From NCBI GenBank assembly GCA_026418615.1, contig JAOAAY010000011.1, forward strand, positions 40,824-104,823: 64,000 nt of DNA, written 5' to 3'. A program made the position numbers and the translations under genes. Positions 34,053 through 43,633 of the stretch are shown piece by piece. The notes below the pieces were generated by a model, which saw only the letters and a program-made list of their open reading frames with translations, searched no databases and was not told where the DNA came from. Source of the DNA: Candidatus Sumerlaeaceae bacterium. Its GTDB lineage: Bacteria > Sumerlaeota > Sumerlaeia > Sumerlaeales > Sumerlaeaceae. Every line of letters starts with the position of its first letter. Position 1 is the stretch's first letter.

Positions 34053-35126
34053 TCAGTGTGTGAGTCCCGCCTCACAGTTGGCCTTGGTGATCGCCAAGCG
34101 CCGCGCCTCTTCCAACGCAAAATCCCGGACGATGATTCTCGCCTTGGCAGCAAGTTCAGCGCGTGTCGGGCCATGGCCAGCCACCATCGTGTCAATCTGA
34201 TCAATATTGATCAGGCTGACACCCGGCACGGCGGCCGCGGCAGGATGCACATTGCGCGGGACGGCAACATCCACGATCACCAGCGGCCGTCCGGCCCGCT
34301 CGGCCATCAAGGCTGCAAGCCGGTCCGGTGCGACGAGGTGATGCGGTGCACTGGTGGCGCAGACGATGGCGTCGGCCTCCCGTGCAAATGCCAGATCCTC
34401 GCTGAACTCTGCCACGGCGGCCCGGGTTCGGCTGGCCACCCGGGCGGCGTGGTCGCGGCTGCGGCTGACGAGCAACGGCGGGTGCGCACAGTTCAGGCTC
34501 GCAAGGCGCTGAAGGGCCAACTCGCCGCTGTGGCCGCTCCCTACGACCACGACTCGCGGCCGACTTGGCGCACTGACGGCGGACAATCGAACGGCGGTCT
34601 CAGCAGCAACGGCTGGTACCGATGCTGCAAGGCGACCCAGCCCCGTTGCAGCGTGCGACTTGCGCGCAGCGCGCAAGGCGGCAACAAAGACCCGCCGTAA
34701 CTCATGCCCGCAAGCGCCACAGGCTGCGGCCCCCTCCATGGCTGCGCGAACCTGCGTCCGAATCTGCGGCTCGCCAACCATCATGGAATCAAGACCCGCT
34801 GCCACCTCAAACAGATGACCGACCGCCGCCTCGCCCACGGCGCGCAACGGTTCCACCTGCCGCCAAAACTCCGATCCTCCCCAGTCGCGAAGCCATCCTT
34901 CCGAGTCGCGTGACGCATCCAGCGTGTACACCTCAACGCGGTTGCATGTGGACAGAATCACGGCCTCGCGCGCCTCGGTGGAGGCCTGCAGCGATCTCAA
35001 GGCTTCTGCCAACCGCGAGGCCGGCACGGCGAAGCGCTCGCGCACGGCAATGCTCGCGCCGCGGTGATTCAATCCCAGCAGCCGCAAACGCTCTGGCGAA
35101 GCCCTTTCTGATGAATACCCGGTCAT
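34053..35126 (-). CDS. hemA: Glutamyl-tRNA reductase, short form
   Basis: A 357-residue enzyme reducing glutamyl-tRNA(Glu) to glutamate semialdehyde, first step of C5 tetrapyrrole synthesis. The catalytic domain has LGLNHRGASIAVRE and the nucleophile in STCNRVEVY. Next come EVAAGLDSMMVGEPQI, the NADPH domain with VVVVGSGHSGELAL, and DVAVPRNVHP. The family is usually about 420 residues; here the protein ends soon after the NADPH domain (KANCEAGLTH), so most of the C-terminal dimerisation domain is missing. It is divergent from the DUF177 gene. The siroheme-type dehydrogenase at 57514-58212 is a related pathway gene. Confidence 0.93.
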   Translation of the reverse strand: MTGYSSERASPERLRLLGLNHRGASIAVRERFAVPASRLAEALRSLQASTEAREAVILSTCNRVEVYTLDASRDSEGWLRDWGGSEFWRQVEPLRAVGEAAVGHLFEVAAGLDSMMVGEPQIRTQVRAAMEGAAACGACGHELRRVFVAALRAARKSHAATGLGRLAASVPAVAAETAVRLSAVSAPSRPRVVVVGSGHSGELALQRLASLNCAHPPLLVSRSRDHAARVASRTRAAVAEFSEDLAFAREADAIVCATSAPHHLVAPDRLAALMAERAGRPLVIVDVAVPRNVHPAAAAVPGVSLINIDQIDTMVAGHGPTRAELAAKARIIVRDFALEEARRLAITKANCEAGLTH

Positions 35127-35202
35127 GCTGGAATCTCTACCAAATGAGTAGAGAATCTATTGCAGAAAAATGTGGCCGTGACAATTACCGATCTGTGCCG
35201 GT

Positions 35203-35760
35203 ATGTGTGATGACACCATGGGTAAACATCGTGAAGAAGTGGCGCGGGTGACGGTGGCGGATCTGGCGGGCGGCCCGCTGACGCTCCATGTCACATGCCA
35301 GCCGCGTGACATTGACCTGTCGGACGAGGAGTTCGTTTTTCCCGACGCCATCTCGGCCGAGGTTCATTTTGAATTGGCGGGATCGGAGGTCCGCGCTTGG
35401 GGCCGCGCGGTGACCGTTGCGGTGGGCCGCTGCGTTCGATGTCTGGGCGAAACGCGGACGGTGCTGGAAGGGCGCATGGAGGTGTTGTTCGAGCACAATC
35501 CCGACCTGCTCAAGCCGGAGATCCGCAACTTGGGCCTCGAGGATGGCAGTGTGGCCTATTTTGACGGCGAGGCAGTATGTGCCGACGCCGAGATGCGCGA
35601 ATCGCTGCTGCTGGAATTGCCGTCGCTGCCGCTGTGTCGTGAGGATTGCCGCGGTCTGTGTCCCAAGTGCGGTGCGGACCTGAACGCCGGGTCGTGCGGA
35701 TGCCCTCCGGAGGACGGAGGAGGCTGGAAGGACGCCCTCCGGCAGATCAAAGTGCAATGA
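35203..35760 (+). CDS. DUF177/YceD family protein (23S rRNA accumulation)
   Basis: A 185-residue protein of the YceD/DUF177 family linked to large-subunit rRNA accumulation. Typical parts are the early LTLHVTCQPRDIDLSDEEF region, the CVRCLGE pair (about 79-84) and the C-terminal LPLCREDCRGLCPKCGADL block followed by CGC. Starts at 35203 or 35218 (both ATG) are possible. In most bacteria rpmF (L32) follows directly; here the next gene is metW and no short L32-like frame is present. Confidence 0.9.
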   Translation: MCDDTMGKHREEVARVTVADLAGGPLTLHVTCQPRDIDLSDEEFVFPDAISAEVHFELAGSEVRAWGRAVTVAVGRCVRCLGETRTVLEGRMEVLFEHNPDLLKPEIRNLGLEDGSVAYFDGEAVCADAEMRESLLLELPSLPLCREDCRGLCPKCGADLNAGSCGCPPEDGGGWKDALRQIKVQ

Positions 35761-35827
35761 CCGGCGAGGAGCGAAGACCGGCCTTGCAATTTGCGCAAGG
35801 GGCGCTCGCGATGGTCGGCCTGTCATC

Positions 35828-36427
35828 ATGACGGAATCCGTGAACCGCAATTATATCGAATCGTGGCTCATCAGCCGCACGCCGTCGGGCGGGCGCGTGC
35901 TGGACATCGGCTGCGGCGACGGCCACTTGCTGGCGCGGCTGGTGGCCGAGCGCAGCGTGCGCGCCGACGGCATCGAACTCGATGAGGCCGCGGCCATGGC
36001 GGCCATCCAGCGGGGGCTGTCGGTGCATCACGGCAATGTGGAGGAGGGGCTCGACCAATACGGCGACGCCACCTTTGATCTGGTCATTCTGAGCCTGACC
36101 ATTCAGGAGTTGGGAGATCCGTGCCGGGTGATGCGCGAGTGTCTTCGGGTGGGCCGGCGGATGGCTGTTGTCTTCCCAAACTTTGGTCACTGGCGCGCAC
36201 GCTGGCAATTGGCCGTGCTTGGGCGCGCGCCCAACACGCCGGCCTTGCCGTTCCCATGGCACCTTTCCCCCAACCGTCATTACCTGACGGTGGCCGACTG
36301 GGAGGATTTTGTGCGGTCGGAGGGGTGGCGCACCGTCGAACGGGGGTTTGCCGCCAACGGTGGTCCGGTGTCGGTATGGCCGAACCTGCTGGCTGAAGTG
36401 GCCATGTACATCCTCGAGCGTCCCTGA
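35828..36427 (+). CDS. metW: MetW-type SAM-dependent methyltransferase
   Basis: A 199-residue class I methyltransferase-fold protein. It has the SAM motif VLDIGCGDGHLLARL (about 25-39), the acidic strand end GIELD, and MetW-specific pieces GNVEEGL, DLVILSLTIQEL, MAVVFPNFGHW and LPFPWHLSPNRHYLT. MetW usually works with MetX in homoserine acylation and methionine synthesis, but no metX is adjacent. It follows the DUF177 gene by 67 bases and precedes an ABC-2 permease. Confidence 0.92.
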   Translation: MTESVNRNYIESWLISRTPSGGRVLDIGCGDGHLLARLVAERSVRADGIELDEAAAMAAIQRGLSVHHGNVEEGLDQYGDATFDLVILSLTIQELGDPCRVMRECLRVGRRMAVVFPNFGHWRARWQLAVLGRAPNTPALPFPWHLSPNRHYLTVADWEDFVRSEGWRTVERGFAANGGPVSVWPNLLAEVAMYILERP

Positions 36428-36493
36428 GGCGCCTGGGCCGGTGTGCTTTCCGGCTTTACATCCCGTCCAGTCCGCCCCGTGAATCCCTCCGGC

Positions 36494-37306
36494 ATGCTGG
36501 GGCGCGTGGCGAGGTTATACCGGTCGGAACTGACCAAGGCGTGGCGCACGAAATTGCCCTATGTGGGGCTGGTTGCGAGCGCGCTTATGGCGTTGGTGGC
36601 GCGCCAGAGCGTCGAGGGGCTGAGCCGGCCGGGCACGATCACCGCGCCCAGTTATTTTGCGGCGTCGGTGAACATGAGCACGACGATCATCGTGCCCATC
36701 TTCGCGACGATCTTTGCGGCGATGCTGGTGGCGGGCGAGACCTCGCGCGGCACGCTGCGGACCATCCTCGTGCGGCCTGTGACACGGCGGGAATTCCTGA
36801 CCGCCAAATTGTTGTCTGGCATGACATATCTTTTTCTGTTGATGCTGGCCAATGTGGTGCCGGCGCTCGTCATCGCGAGCGGCTATCCGGCGGTGGCCTA
36901 TGCAGACCGCGGGATCGGGTTGCCGGGACCGGCGCAGCAGGTCGGGATTTTCGCGCTGGCGCTGGCTCTGACGCTCATTCCGCAGGCGGCCACCGTGTGT
37001 TTCGGGTTTTTCATTTCGACGCTTGCGCCGAATGTGGCGACGGCGATCGGTCTGGCGGTGGGACTGCTGCTGAGTCTCGAGCCGATCAAACAATTTGTGC
37101 GCTTTGGCGCGTTCGAACTCGAGACCTGGCTGTTCACGAGTTATTATGACACGGCCATAGGCATTGCCGACAGCAAAGCCAGCGGCATCTACGAGGTCTG
37201 GGGCCAGTGGAAGGTGTGGATGCTGCTGGGCACCAGTCTCGTGAGTTCGCTTGTTTTTCTGGCCGTGGCCTACCGGGTGTTTGCCCGGCGCGATCTGAAC
37301 GCCTGA
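36494..37306 (+). CDS. ABC-2 type transporter permease
   Basis: A 270-residue inner-membrane protein with about six hydrophobic segments. Its start LYRSELTKAWRTKLPYVGLVAS and the cytoplasmic loop AGETSRGTLRTILVRPVTRREFLTAKLL are typical of ABC-2/NosY-like permeases. I choose ATG 36494 because the family begins just before the SELTK segment; a GTG at 36443 is the alternative. No ATP-binding partner is adjacent, so it must pair with a distant subunit. The substrate is unknown. Confidence 0.8.
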   Translation: MLGRVARLYRSELTKAWRTKLPYVGLVASALMALVARQSVEGLSRPGTITAPSYFAASVNMSTTIIVPIFATIFAAMLVAGETSRGTLRTILVRPVTRREFLTAKLLSGMTYLFLLMLANVVPALVIASGYPAVAYADRGIGLPGPAQQVGIFALALALTLIPQAATVCFGFFISTLAPNVATAIGLAVGLLLSLEPIKQFVRFGAFELETWLFTSYYDTAIGIADSKASGIYEVWGQWKVWMLLGTSLVSSLVFLAVAYRVFARRDLNA

Positions 37307-37327
37307 CGCCCCCCGGGCTGCGGCGGC

Positions 37328-38218
37328 TCAGTCAAACTCGGCGCGGATGCGGGTCAGATATTCCTTGTAAGTGCTCCGGGGCATGGCCGCCACCGTACGG
37401 TCGAACTCGGCCGGCGAGACATACCCCATGCGCAGGGCGATCTCCTCGAGGCAGCCGATCTTGAGTCCCTGACGCTTCTCGATCGTAGCGATGAAATTGG
37501 CCGCGTCGAGCAGGCTCTCGTGGGTGCCGGTGTCGAGCCAGGCGACGCCGCGGCCCAACTGAATGACCCGCAGCCGCCCCGCCTCGAGGTAGGCGCGGTT
37601 CACATCGGTGATCTCGAGTTCGCCCCGGGCCGAGGGTTTCAGGCCGCGCGCAATCTCGACGACGCGCGAGTCGTAAAAGTACAGGCCGGGAACCGCGTAG
37701 TTGCTGCGCGGCCGCGCGGGCTTCTCCTCGATGGAAATGGCGCGTCCCTGCGCATCGAACTCGACCACGCCGTAGCGCTCGGGGTCGTGGACATAGTAGC
37801 CGAAGATGGTCGCGCCGTCCTGGCCGCCGGCGCCGGCGCGAAGCAAATCCATCTTGCCGTAAAAAATATTGTCGCCCAGGATCAGCGAAACGGGGGAGGT
37901 GCCGACAAAATCGGCCCCCAGGATGAACGCCTGAGCGATGCCCTCGGGGCGGGGCTGCTCGAGGTAACTCAGCCGCAGGCCAAACTGCGAACCGTCGCCG
38001 AGCAGGTCGCGGAAACGCGGCAGATCGTGGGGCGTGGAGATAAGCAGCACATCGCGGATGCCTGCCAGCATGAGCGTACTGAGCGGATAATAGATCAGCG
38101 GTTTGTCGTAGACGGGCAGCAGTTGCTTGCTGGCCACCATGGTGAGCGGGTGCAGGCGGGTCCCCGCACCTCCTGCGAGGACGATGCCCTTGCGCGCCGT
38201 CGGGGTCTGGTCCGTCAC
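37328..38218 (-). CDS. rfbA: Glucose-1-phosphate thymidylyltransferase
   Basis: A 296-residue nucleotidyltransferase making dTDP-glucose for deoxysugar and O-antigen synthesis. It has [16 protein letters not shown] (about 10-25), [61 protein letters not shown] and [13 protein letters not shown]. The GTG at 38218 is the start: AGGAGG sits six bases upstream, and the frame before it is not conserved. The rfbB/C/D partners are not adjacent. It is preceded on the same strand by the DAHP synthase gene, 101 bases away. Confidence 0.95.
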   Translation of the reverse strand: MTDQTPTARKGIVLAGGAGTRLHPLTMVASKQLLPVYDKPLIYYPLSTLMLAGIRDVLLISTPHDLPRFRDLLGDGSQFGLRLSYLEQPRPEGIAQAFILGADFVGTSPVSLILGDNIFYGKMDLLRAGAGGQDGATIFGYYVHDPERYGVVEFDAQGRAISIEEKPARPRSNYAVPGLYFYDSRVVEIARGLKPSARGELEITDVNRAYLEAGRLRVIQLGRGVAWLDTGTHESLLDAANFIATIEKRQGLKIGCLEEIALRMGYVSPAEFDRTVAAMPRSTYKEYLTRIRAEFD

Positions 38219-38319
38219 TGTCCGCCTCCTGCCGGGAAGGATGCCTAACGCGCCCAAAAGCACCGCAGACACCGCCGAGGGTCAAACGACTTTCGCGCGG
38301 CGGCCGCCACGCGGGCGGG

Positions 38320-39384
38320 TTAGGCGTGTGCCATGGAATGGTGCGACAACGCCTCGTGGGCGAACCGCAGCAACTCCTCCGTTTTCTCCCACCCGATGCA
38401 GGCATCCGTGATGCTGACGCCATACTTCAACTGCGACAGGTCGGCGGGAATCTTCTGGTTTCCCTCGAAGAGGTTGCTCTCGAGCATCAGACCGATGATG
38501 CTGCGGTTTCCCCGCAGGATCTGGTCAATCTCGTAGCGAAACACATTTTCCTGTTTGCGATGGTCTTTGCTCGAGTTGGCATGACTGCAATCCACCATCA
38601 CATCGGCAGGCAGACCGGCCGTGATGAGCATCTCGACCGCGGCTGCGACATGCTCCTCGTCGTAGTTGGGGCCGGTGCGTCCTCCGCGCAGGATCAGATG
38701 GCCCAAATCATTGCCTGTGGTATGCACGACGCAGGTCGTGCCATCGAGGTCAATGCCGAGGAAACAATGCGGGTTGCGGGCCGCCTCCATGGCGTCTATG
38801 GCCGTCTGGATGTTGCCGTCGGTTCCGTTCTTGAAGCCGACGGGCATGGAGAGGCCGCTGGCCATCTGGCGATGGGTCTGGCTTTCGGTGGTGCGTGCCC
38901 CGATCGAAGCCCACGAGACGAGTTCCGCGGTGTACTGCGGCGAGATGGGGTCAAGCATTTCTGTGCCGCACGGCAGGCCGAGTTCGTTGATGTGGAGCAA
39001 CAGTTTGCGCGCGCGGCGAAGACCCGTGGCAATGTCAAAGGTGCCGTTGAGGTGGGGGTCGTTGATCAATCCCTTCCAGCCGATGGTGGTGCGCGGCTTC
39101 TCGAAATAAACGCGCATGACGATCAGCAGGCGGTCGGCGAGTTCGCGGTTGAGCGCTGCAAGGCGGCTGGCGTATTCGAGCGCGGCTTTTTCGTCGTGGA
39201 TCGAGCACGGCCCGACAACAACCAGCAGGCGGTCATCATTGCCGCGCAGAACATCGGCGATGGCCTCACGCCCGCGCACCACGGTTTCCAGTGCACGATC
39301 GGATGCGGGGAGTTCCTCGAGAACGACCCGCGGCGGGTCCAGCGGCACAAGGCCGGATATGTGAATGTCGCGCGTTTGCGGCAT
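38320..39384 (-). CDS. DAHP synthase, class I (AroG/AroF/AroH type)
   Basis: A 354-residue enzyme joining PEP and erythrose-4-phosphate to DAHP, the entry to aromatic amino acids. Motifs are VVVGPCSIHD (about 54-63), YFEKPRTTIGWKGLINDP, GTEMLDPISPQY, SWASIGARTTESQTHR, GFKNGTDGN, VMVDCSHANSSKDH and GVSITDACIGWE. Size and motifs match the E. coli AroG/F/H class. Which feedback class it belongs to cannot be read safely, so no specific symbol is given. Confidence 0.95.
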   Translation of the reverse strand: MPQTRDIHISGLVPLDPPRVVLEELPASDRALETVVRGREAIADVLRGNDDRLLVVVGPCSIHDEKAALEYASRLAALNRELADRLLIVMRVYFEKPRTTIGWKGLINDPHLNGTFDIATGLRRARKLLLHINELGLPCGTEMLDPISPQYTAELVSWASIGARTTESQTHRQMASGLSMPVGFKNGTDGNIQTAIDAMEAARNPHCFLGIDLDGTTCVVHTTGNDLGHLILRGGRTGPNYDEEHVAAAVEMLITAGLPADVMVDCSHANSSKDHRKQENVFRYEIDQILRGNRSIIGLMLESNLFEGNQKIPADLSQLKYGVSITDACIGWEKTEELLRFAHEALSHHSMAHA

Positions 39385-39599
39385 GATGACTCCTTGTCAA
39401 TGCCGGCGGCTGAGCCATGCCCAAGCCGCCAGAGGGGGTGTTGCGTGGCTATACACACCGCATCCACTATTTACGGCCTGTGCGTCTATTTTTTTCCGCC
39501 GGCGGGAGGGGGCCGCCGGGGACCCGGGGAAAACCTTCCGCTGGCCGCCGGTCGCCATGCCGCCCGCCCGCGGCTGCTGGATCGCGGCTATGCGGCCTG

Positions 39600-41333
39600 T
39601 CAGTCCAACTTGATATTCAGGTTCTTGATCAGGCTTCCCAGGCTGGTAGTCGCGTCCTTGGGCTGCTTGGTGTAGGCTTCCACTTCGCGGCGTTCTTCGT
39701 CCTGCAGGTAGGCTCGGCGGCTGAGGCTGATTTTGCCGTCCTTTTTTTCGATCTTGATCACCTTGGCGGTCACCTGCTCGCCCACCTTGGCCACCCCCTC
39801 GAGCGACTCGACGCGTTCGCGCGACCATTGGGTTTTGTGGATGAGGCCTTCGACCCGGGGGGCCAGTTCGACGAAGACGCCAAAGGCGGCCACGCTCTTG
39901 ATCGTCCCTGTCACGACGCTGTTGACGGGATGGGCGCGGACATACGCCTCGAACGGGTCCTCCTCCAACTGCTTGATACCGAGGTTGATCCGCTGCTGCT
40001 CGGGGTCAATCTTCAGGACGACCGCCTCGATTTCCTCGCCGACCGTCACGAGGGTCTTCGGATCTTTGAAGCCGCGGTCATAACTCATGTCGCTGACATG
40101 AATGAGCCCCTTCGTGTTTTCGTCGAGTTCGACGAAAGCGCCGTACTGGACAATTTCCAGCACCTTGACCTTCTGCCGCGAGCCGACGGGATAGCGCTGC
40201 TCCATGTCGGCCCAAGGATTTGATGAAATCTGCTTCAGGCCGAGTTCCAGCAGGCGCTTCTCCTTCTCGTAGCCGAGAACCTTGGCCTTGATGCGGTCGC
40301 CAACCTTCAGCACATCGCTGGGTTTCTTGAAACTCAGGGACCAACTGAGGTTGTCGCGGTGGATGCGCCCCTCGATGTGGTCGTCGAGCAAGACATAGGC
40401 CGAGATGAAAGTCATATTGGTGACCGTGCCTTGCACCACGGAGTCCACCGGGTGGGTGTGCTCGATTTTTTCCCACGGGTCGGGCTTGGTCTGACGGCGG
40501 CTGAGCGACACGCGGCCGCGGTCGCGGTCAACAGAGATCACCTTGAACTTGTAGTTGTAGCCGGGCTTGAGCAGGTCGGCCACCTCGAACTTCTTTTCCC
40601 ACGCGATTTCCTCGCGGGGCACGAGCGCATCCACGCCGCCCAGATCCACAAAAACGCCAAAATCCACAATACTCTTTACCTTGCCGGTGACGATCTGGTC
40701 GGGTTCGAGGCTGGCGAGCACCTCCTCGCGCTTGCGCTTGGCTTCCTCGGCGAGCAGGCGGCGGCGCGACAGCACGGCGCGCTTGCGACCCTCGTCAATC
40801 TCAATGACATAGCACTCCACATCCTGTCCGACATACTTCGACAGGTCCTCGACACGGCCCGTGTCGAGTTGCGAGGCCGGCAGGAAGCACGGCACGCCGC
40901 AATCCACCAGCACGCCTTTCGCCAGCGCCCGCGTGACAATTCCGGCCACGACGGTGCCGTTCTTGTGTGCCTCGACGATGCGTTCCCACTGCACGCGCTG
41001 CTGCGCCTGTTTGTATGAGACAAGGATCTGGCCGGTGTCGCTGTCGCGGCCCTTGAGGACGACGCTGACCTTGTCGCCGACGCCGATTTTGACATTTCCG
41101 CGGAAGTCCATGAATTCCTTGACATCCACGATGCCCTCGGCCTTGTCGCCCACATCGAGCATCACATAATCCTTTTTGACCTCGACAACGCGGGCCTCCA
41201 CGACCTGACCGATCGTCAGTTCGCCGACTCCGTCGAGGTAGTTCGACATCATCGAGTCGAACAATGCCGAATCATCGGGCTGTTCTCCCGAATCCTGTGG
41301 CGGAACGGGCGTGGTCGGTTCGTCGGCGCGCAT
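39600..41333 (-). CDS. rpsA: 30S ribosomal protein S1
   Basis: A 577-residue RNA-binding protein with six S1 repeats. They start near VGELTIGQVVEARV, NGTVVAGIVTRAL, DQIVTGKVKSIVDFGVFVDLG, DSVVQGTVTNM, GSRQKVKVLEIVQYGAFVEL and NSVVTGTIKSVAAFGVFVEL. Repeats 1 and 2 are the divergent ribosome-binding pair; repeats 3-6 are the mRNA-binding type with the FGVFV strand. The N-terminal 35 residues are an acidic extension. It would bring mRNA to the 30S subunit. Confidence 0.95.
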   Translation of the reverse strand: MRADEPTTPVPPQDSGEQPDDSALFDSMMSNYLDGVGELTIGQVVEARVVEVKKDYVMLDVGDKAEGIVDVKEFMDFRGNVKIGVGDKVSVVLKGRDSDTGQILVSYKQAQQRVQWERIVEAHKNGTVVAGIVTRALAKGVLVDCGVPCFLPASQLDTGRVEDLSKYVGQDVECYVIEIDEGRKRAVLSRRRLLAEEAKRKREEVLASLEPDQIVTGKVKSIVDFGVFVDLGGVDALVPREEIAWEKKFEVADLLKPGYNYKFKVISVDRDRGRVSLSRRQTKPDPWEKIEHTHPVDSVVQGTVTNMTFISAYVLLDDHIEGRIHRDNLSWSLSFKKPSDVLKVGDRIKAKVLGYEKEKRLLELGLKQISSNPWADMEQRYPVGSRQKVKVLEIVQYGAFVELDENTKGLIHVSDMSYDRGFKDPKTLVTVGEEIEAVVLKIDPEQQRINLGIKQLEEDPFEAYVRAHPVNSVVTGTIKSVAAFGVFVELAPRVEGLIHKTQWSRERVESLEGVAKVGEQVTAKVIKIEKKDGKISLSRRAYLQDEERREVEAYTKQPKDATTSLGSLIKNLNIKLD

Positions 41334-41559
41334 GGTGCGGTTTCTCCTACATTGTACCTGCAGGGCGCAAGGCCCCGCTCGGGAAGTCTGTAGCGCCGGC
41401 CTGTCCCCGGTGCGGCTCGGTACAAGCAGGGGGAGGGCGAAACGGGTTCGCGAGTTCTTGCCGCAAGGCCTTCGCTGAGACTACGGGTCGGAATTGTCAG
41501 AACCTCGCTTGGCCCGTGTCAATGGCGGTCTGCACGGGAAATTAGCGGGGCCGGCCGGG

Positions 41560-42789
41560 TCAATCCGTGGGGTCCGCGGGCGCTTGGGGTTTGTCGTCCC
41601 AGATGCTGCGTTGGGAAAGCGAGTAGGACGCACCGGCCTGAATGATGGCGTCCACATAGTCGCGGTAAACCCGGGCGAGTTCCGGGCTGGTGATGAGCAC
41701 GCTGGCTTCGTTGCCCTTTTCGAAAGCCGGGTAAGTCCAGTTGGTCGATCCGACAACGACCTTGTCGTCGTCGAGCAGCAGCATTTTCGCGTGCGTCTGC
41801 ACTTTGAGGTCGTCGCGAAAGACCTCGACTCCGCGCTCGAGGAAGAACCGAGCCGTCTGGTCGTTGTCGTCTGTTGGGAAGTTTTCGTTGTTATCCAGCA
41901 CCACGCGCACACGCAGTCCGCGGCGGTGGGCGTCGGCGGCAATCGCGGCCAAGACATTGGTCATGCTGGCGGGTTCGCCGGGCATGGCCACATGGTCTGC
42001 ATCGGTCCACGGCCGTTGGTCGTAGAGCACGATGCTGCGCTGGACGATATCAATTGATTTTGTGGCCGAAAGCATGGCGTCGCGCACGACAGGATAGAAC
42101 AGGCGGTTGGCAGCGGGTTCGACGCTGGCGACCGGGTAGCGCCGCAGGCCGGGTATTTCTTTGAGACCGGGGCGTCCGGGCGGGGAGGGCTCGGCGTCCA
42201 GCGTGGCAGAGGTCGCGTTGGCGCGGGGCGTGCCAAGGCGGCAAAGGTCGCGGAAGTAGCCCTTGAACCACTCGTTGAGCGGCCGCGAGTACACGATCAC
42301 GGCCACCTCGTTGTTGTTGGCCACGGAGTAGTAGGTCCAGTTGTGCGAGGCCACGAGGGTGATGTCGTCGTCCACGAGCATCACCTTTTGATGGCTGACA
42401 TCCTCGTCGGCATCCTGCCAGATCTCCACTCCCGCCGTGGTCAGCCGGTCCACAAAGTCGAGGATATGCTCGTTTTTCCCGTTGGGGTTCCAGACGCCCG
42501 TGTCTACGAGTATCTTGACATCCACACCCCGTTGCCGGGCGGCAATGAGGTCATCAATGAAATAGTTGGTGACGGTGTCCGGATACTCCGGATAAAAGCG
42601 TGCCTGATACAGCATGATGCGGAGGCTGTGTTTTGCGCCCTGGATAAGTTTGCGCACGGCTTGCGCATACTCGCGGTTGTTGACCGGCGTGGCGCCGTCG
42701 GCCGGCAAGGCTGATGCCGAAGCCGCAGCGAGGAGAAGCAGGGCGAAGGCCGCCAACCGGGCGAGACGGCGGAGCAAGAGTTGTTTCAC
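41560..42789 (-). CDS. Secreted phospholipase D-like protein, two HKD motifs
   Basis: A 409-residue exported PLD-superfamily protein. It starts at GTG 42789, preceded by AAAGGTG about ten bases away, which puts a signal peptide right at the N-terminus (VKQLLLRRLARLAAFALLLLAAASASA, split here into a basic stretch and a hydrophobic core). The two catalytic motifs are SHQKVMLVDDD...VASHNWT and THAKMLLLDDD...VGSTNWT, both H-x-K-x4-D. Both halves are complete, so the enzyme should be active on phosphodiesters (lipid or nucleic acid). No immunity or secretion partner is adjacent. Confidence 0.85.
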   Translation of the reverse strand: MKQLLLRRLARLAAFALLLLAAASASALPADGATPVNNREYAQAVRKLIQGAKHSLRIMLYQARFYPEYPDTVTNYFIDDLIAARQRGVDVKILVDTGVWNPNGKNEHILDFVDRLTTAGVEIWQDADEDVSHQKVMLVDDDITLVASHNWTYYSVANNNEVAVIVYSRPLNEWFKGYFRDLCRLGTPRANATSATLDAEPSPPGRPGLKEIPGLRRYPVASVEPAANRLFYPVVRDAMLSATKSIDIVQRSIVLYDQRPWTDADHVAMPGEPASMTNVLAAIAADAHRRGLRVRVVLDNNENFPTDDNDQTARFFLERGVEVFRDDLKVQTHAKMLLLDDDKVVVGSTNWTYPAFEKGNEASVLITSPELARVYRDYVDAIIQAGASYSLSQRSIWDDKPQAPADPTD

Positions 42790-42999
42790 GACAGGAAAAC
42801 ACCTTTCTGTTGAGGTGGCGGCACGCCGCCGTGCGGCGATTTCCAGCCAGTTTGTCCCTGCGCCACCTGGTCCGGCGCTGCCAAGCGAATTCACACGGCG
42901 CCCGCGGCCGCAGATCATGGTCTTCGCTTGAATAGCATTCCCCGTTGTGATGAAGTATGCGCATCACGATTTCAACCGGTCACGGGGGCCGCAGCAGCC

Positions 43000-43614
43000 A
43001 TGAAGACACTCGTGGTAAAGTATCTGCCTCGGGGCGAGGCATCGAACACCAAGCGTCTGCTTGATGCGTTCCTTCAGCAGGCCCGGCCTGCCCAACTGGA
43101 AACACTCGACCTGACGATCTATCAGCCCGAATTTTTCGGACCGGAAAGCCTCGGCGCGTACATTCACCGGAATTATTTCGGGCAGGCCCTGACGCCCTCG
43201 GAGGCCGAAAGCATCGCGTCCATGGACCGCATGGTGAAGCAGTTCAAGTCGGCCGGCGTTGTGGTGATGGCGACCCCCATGTTCAATTTCAGTGTGCCGG
43301 GCGCCATCAAAACCTATTTCGATTGCATCATGATGAAGGACGAGACTTGGGAGATTCGCGACGGCGCGTACGCCGGCCTCATGCAGGGACGCCGGGCGGT
43401 GGCGCTGGTCACGACCGGGGGGATCTATGAGGGCATGTGGGCCTCTTACGATCTCGCCACCCCGCTGCTCAAAACAGAGTTCGACTTCATGGGGTTCGAC
43501 GAAGTCCAGATCATCATGGCCCAGGGCCTGAACGCCAGGCCTGCGGAGGCGCCGGACATTCTGGCGCGCGCCGAGGAGCAGGCTCGCGCACTGGCTAAGC
43601 GCTGGTACGGCTGA
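43000..43614 (+). CDS. FMN-dependent NADH-azoreductase-like flavoprotein
   Basis: A 204-residue flavodoxin-fold oxidoreductase of the AzoR/NQO type. The phosphate-binding start is LPRGEASNTKRLLDAF; the FMN isoalloxazine loop is TPMFNFSVPGAIKTYFD (about 92-108); and VTTGGIYEG (about 137-145) is the second flavin loop. It should reduce quinones or azo compounds with NAD(P)H. It lies 19 bases upstream of hypD on the same strand, an unusual neighbour for a hydrogenase maturation gene. Confidence 0.85.
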   Translation: MKTLVVKYLPRGEASNTKRLLDAFLQQARPAQLETLDLTIYQPEFFGPESLGAYIHRNYFGQALTPSEAESIASMDRMVKQFKSAGVVVMATPMFNFSVPGAIKTYFDCIMMKDETWEIRDGAYAGLMQGRRAVALVTTGGIYEGMWASYDLATPLLKTEFDFMGFDEVQIIMAQGLNARPAEAPDILARAEEQARALAKRWYG

Positions 43615-43633
43615 CGGCGTTCGCTGAAGAGAG

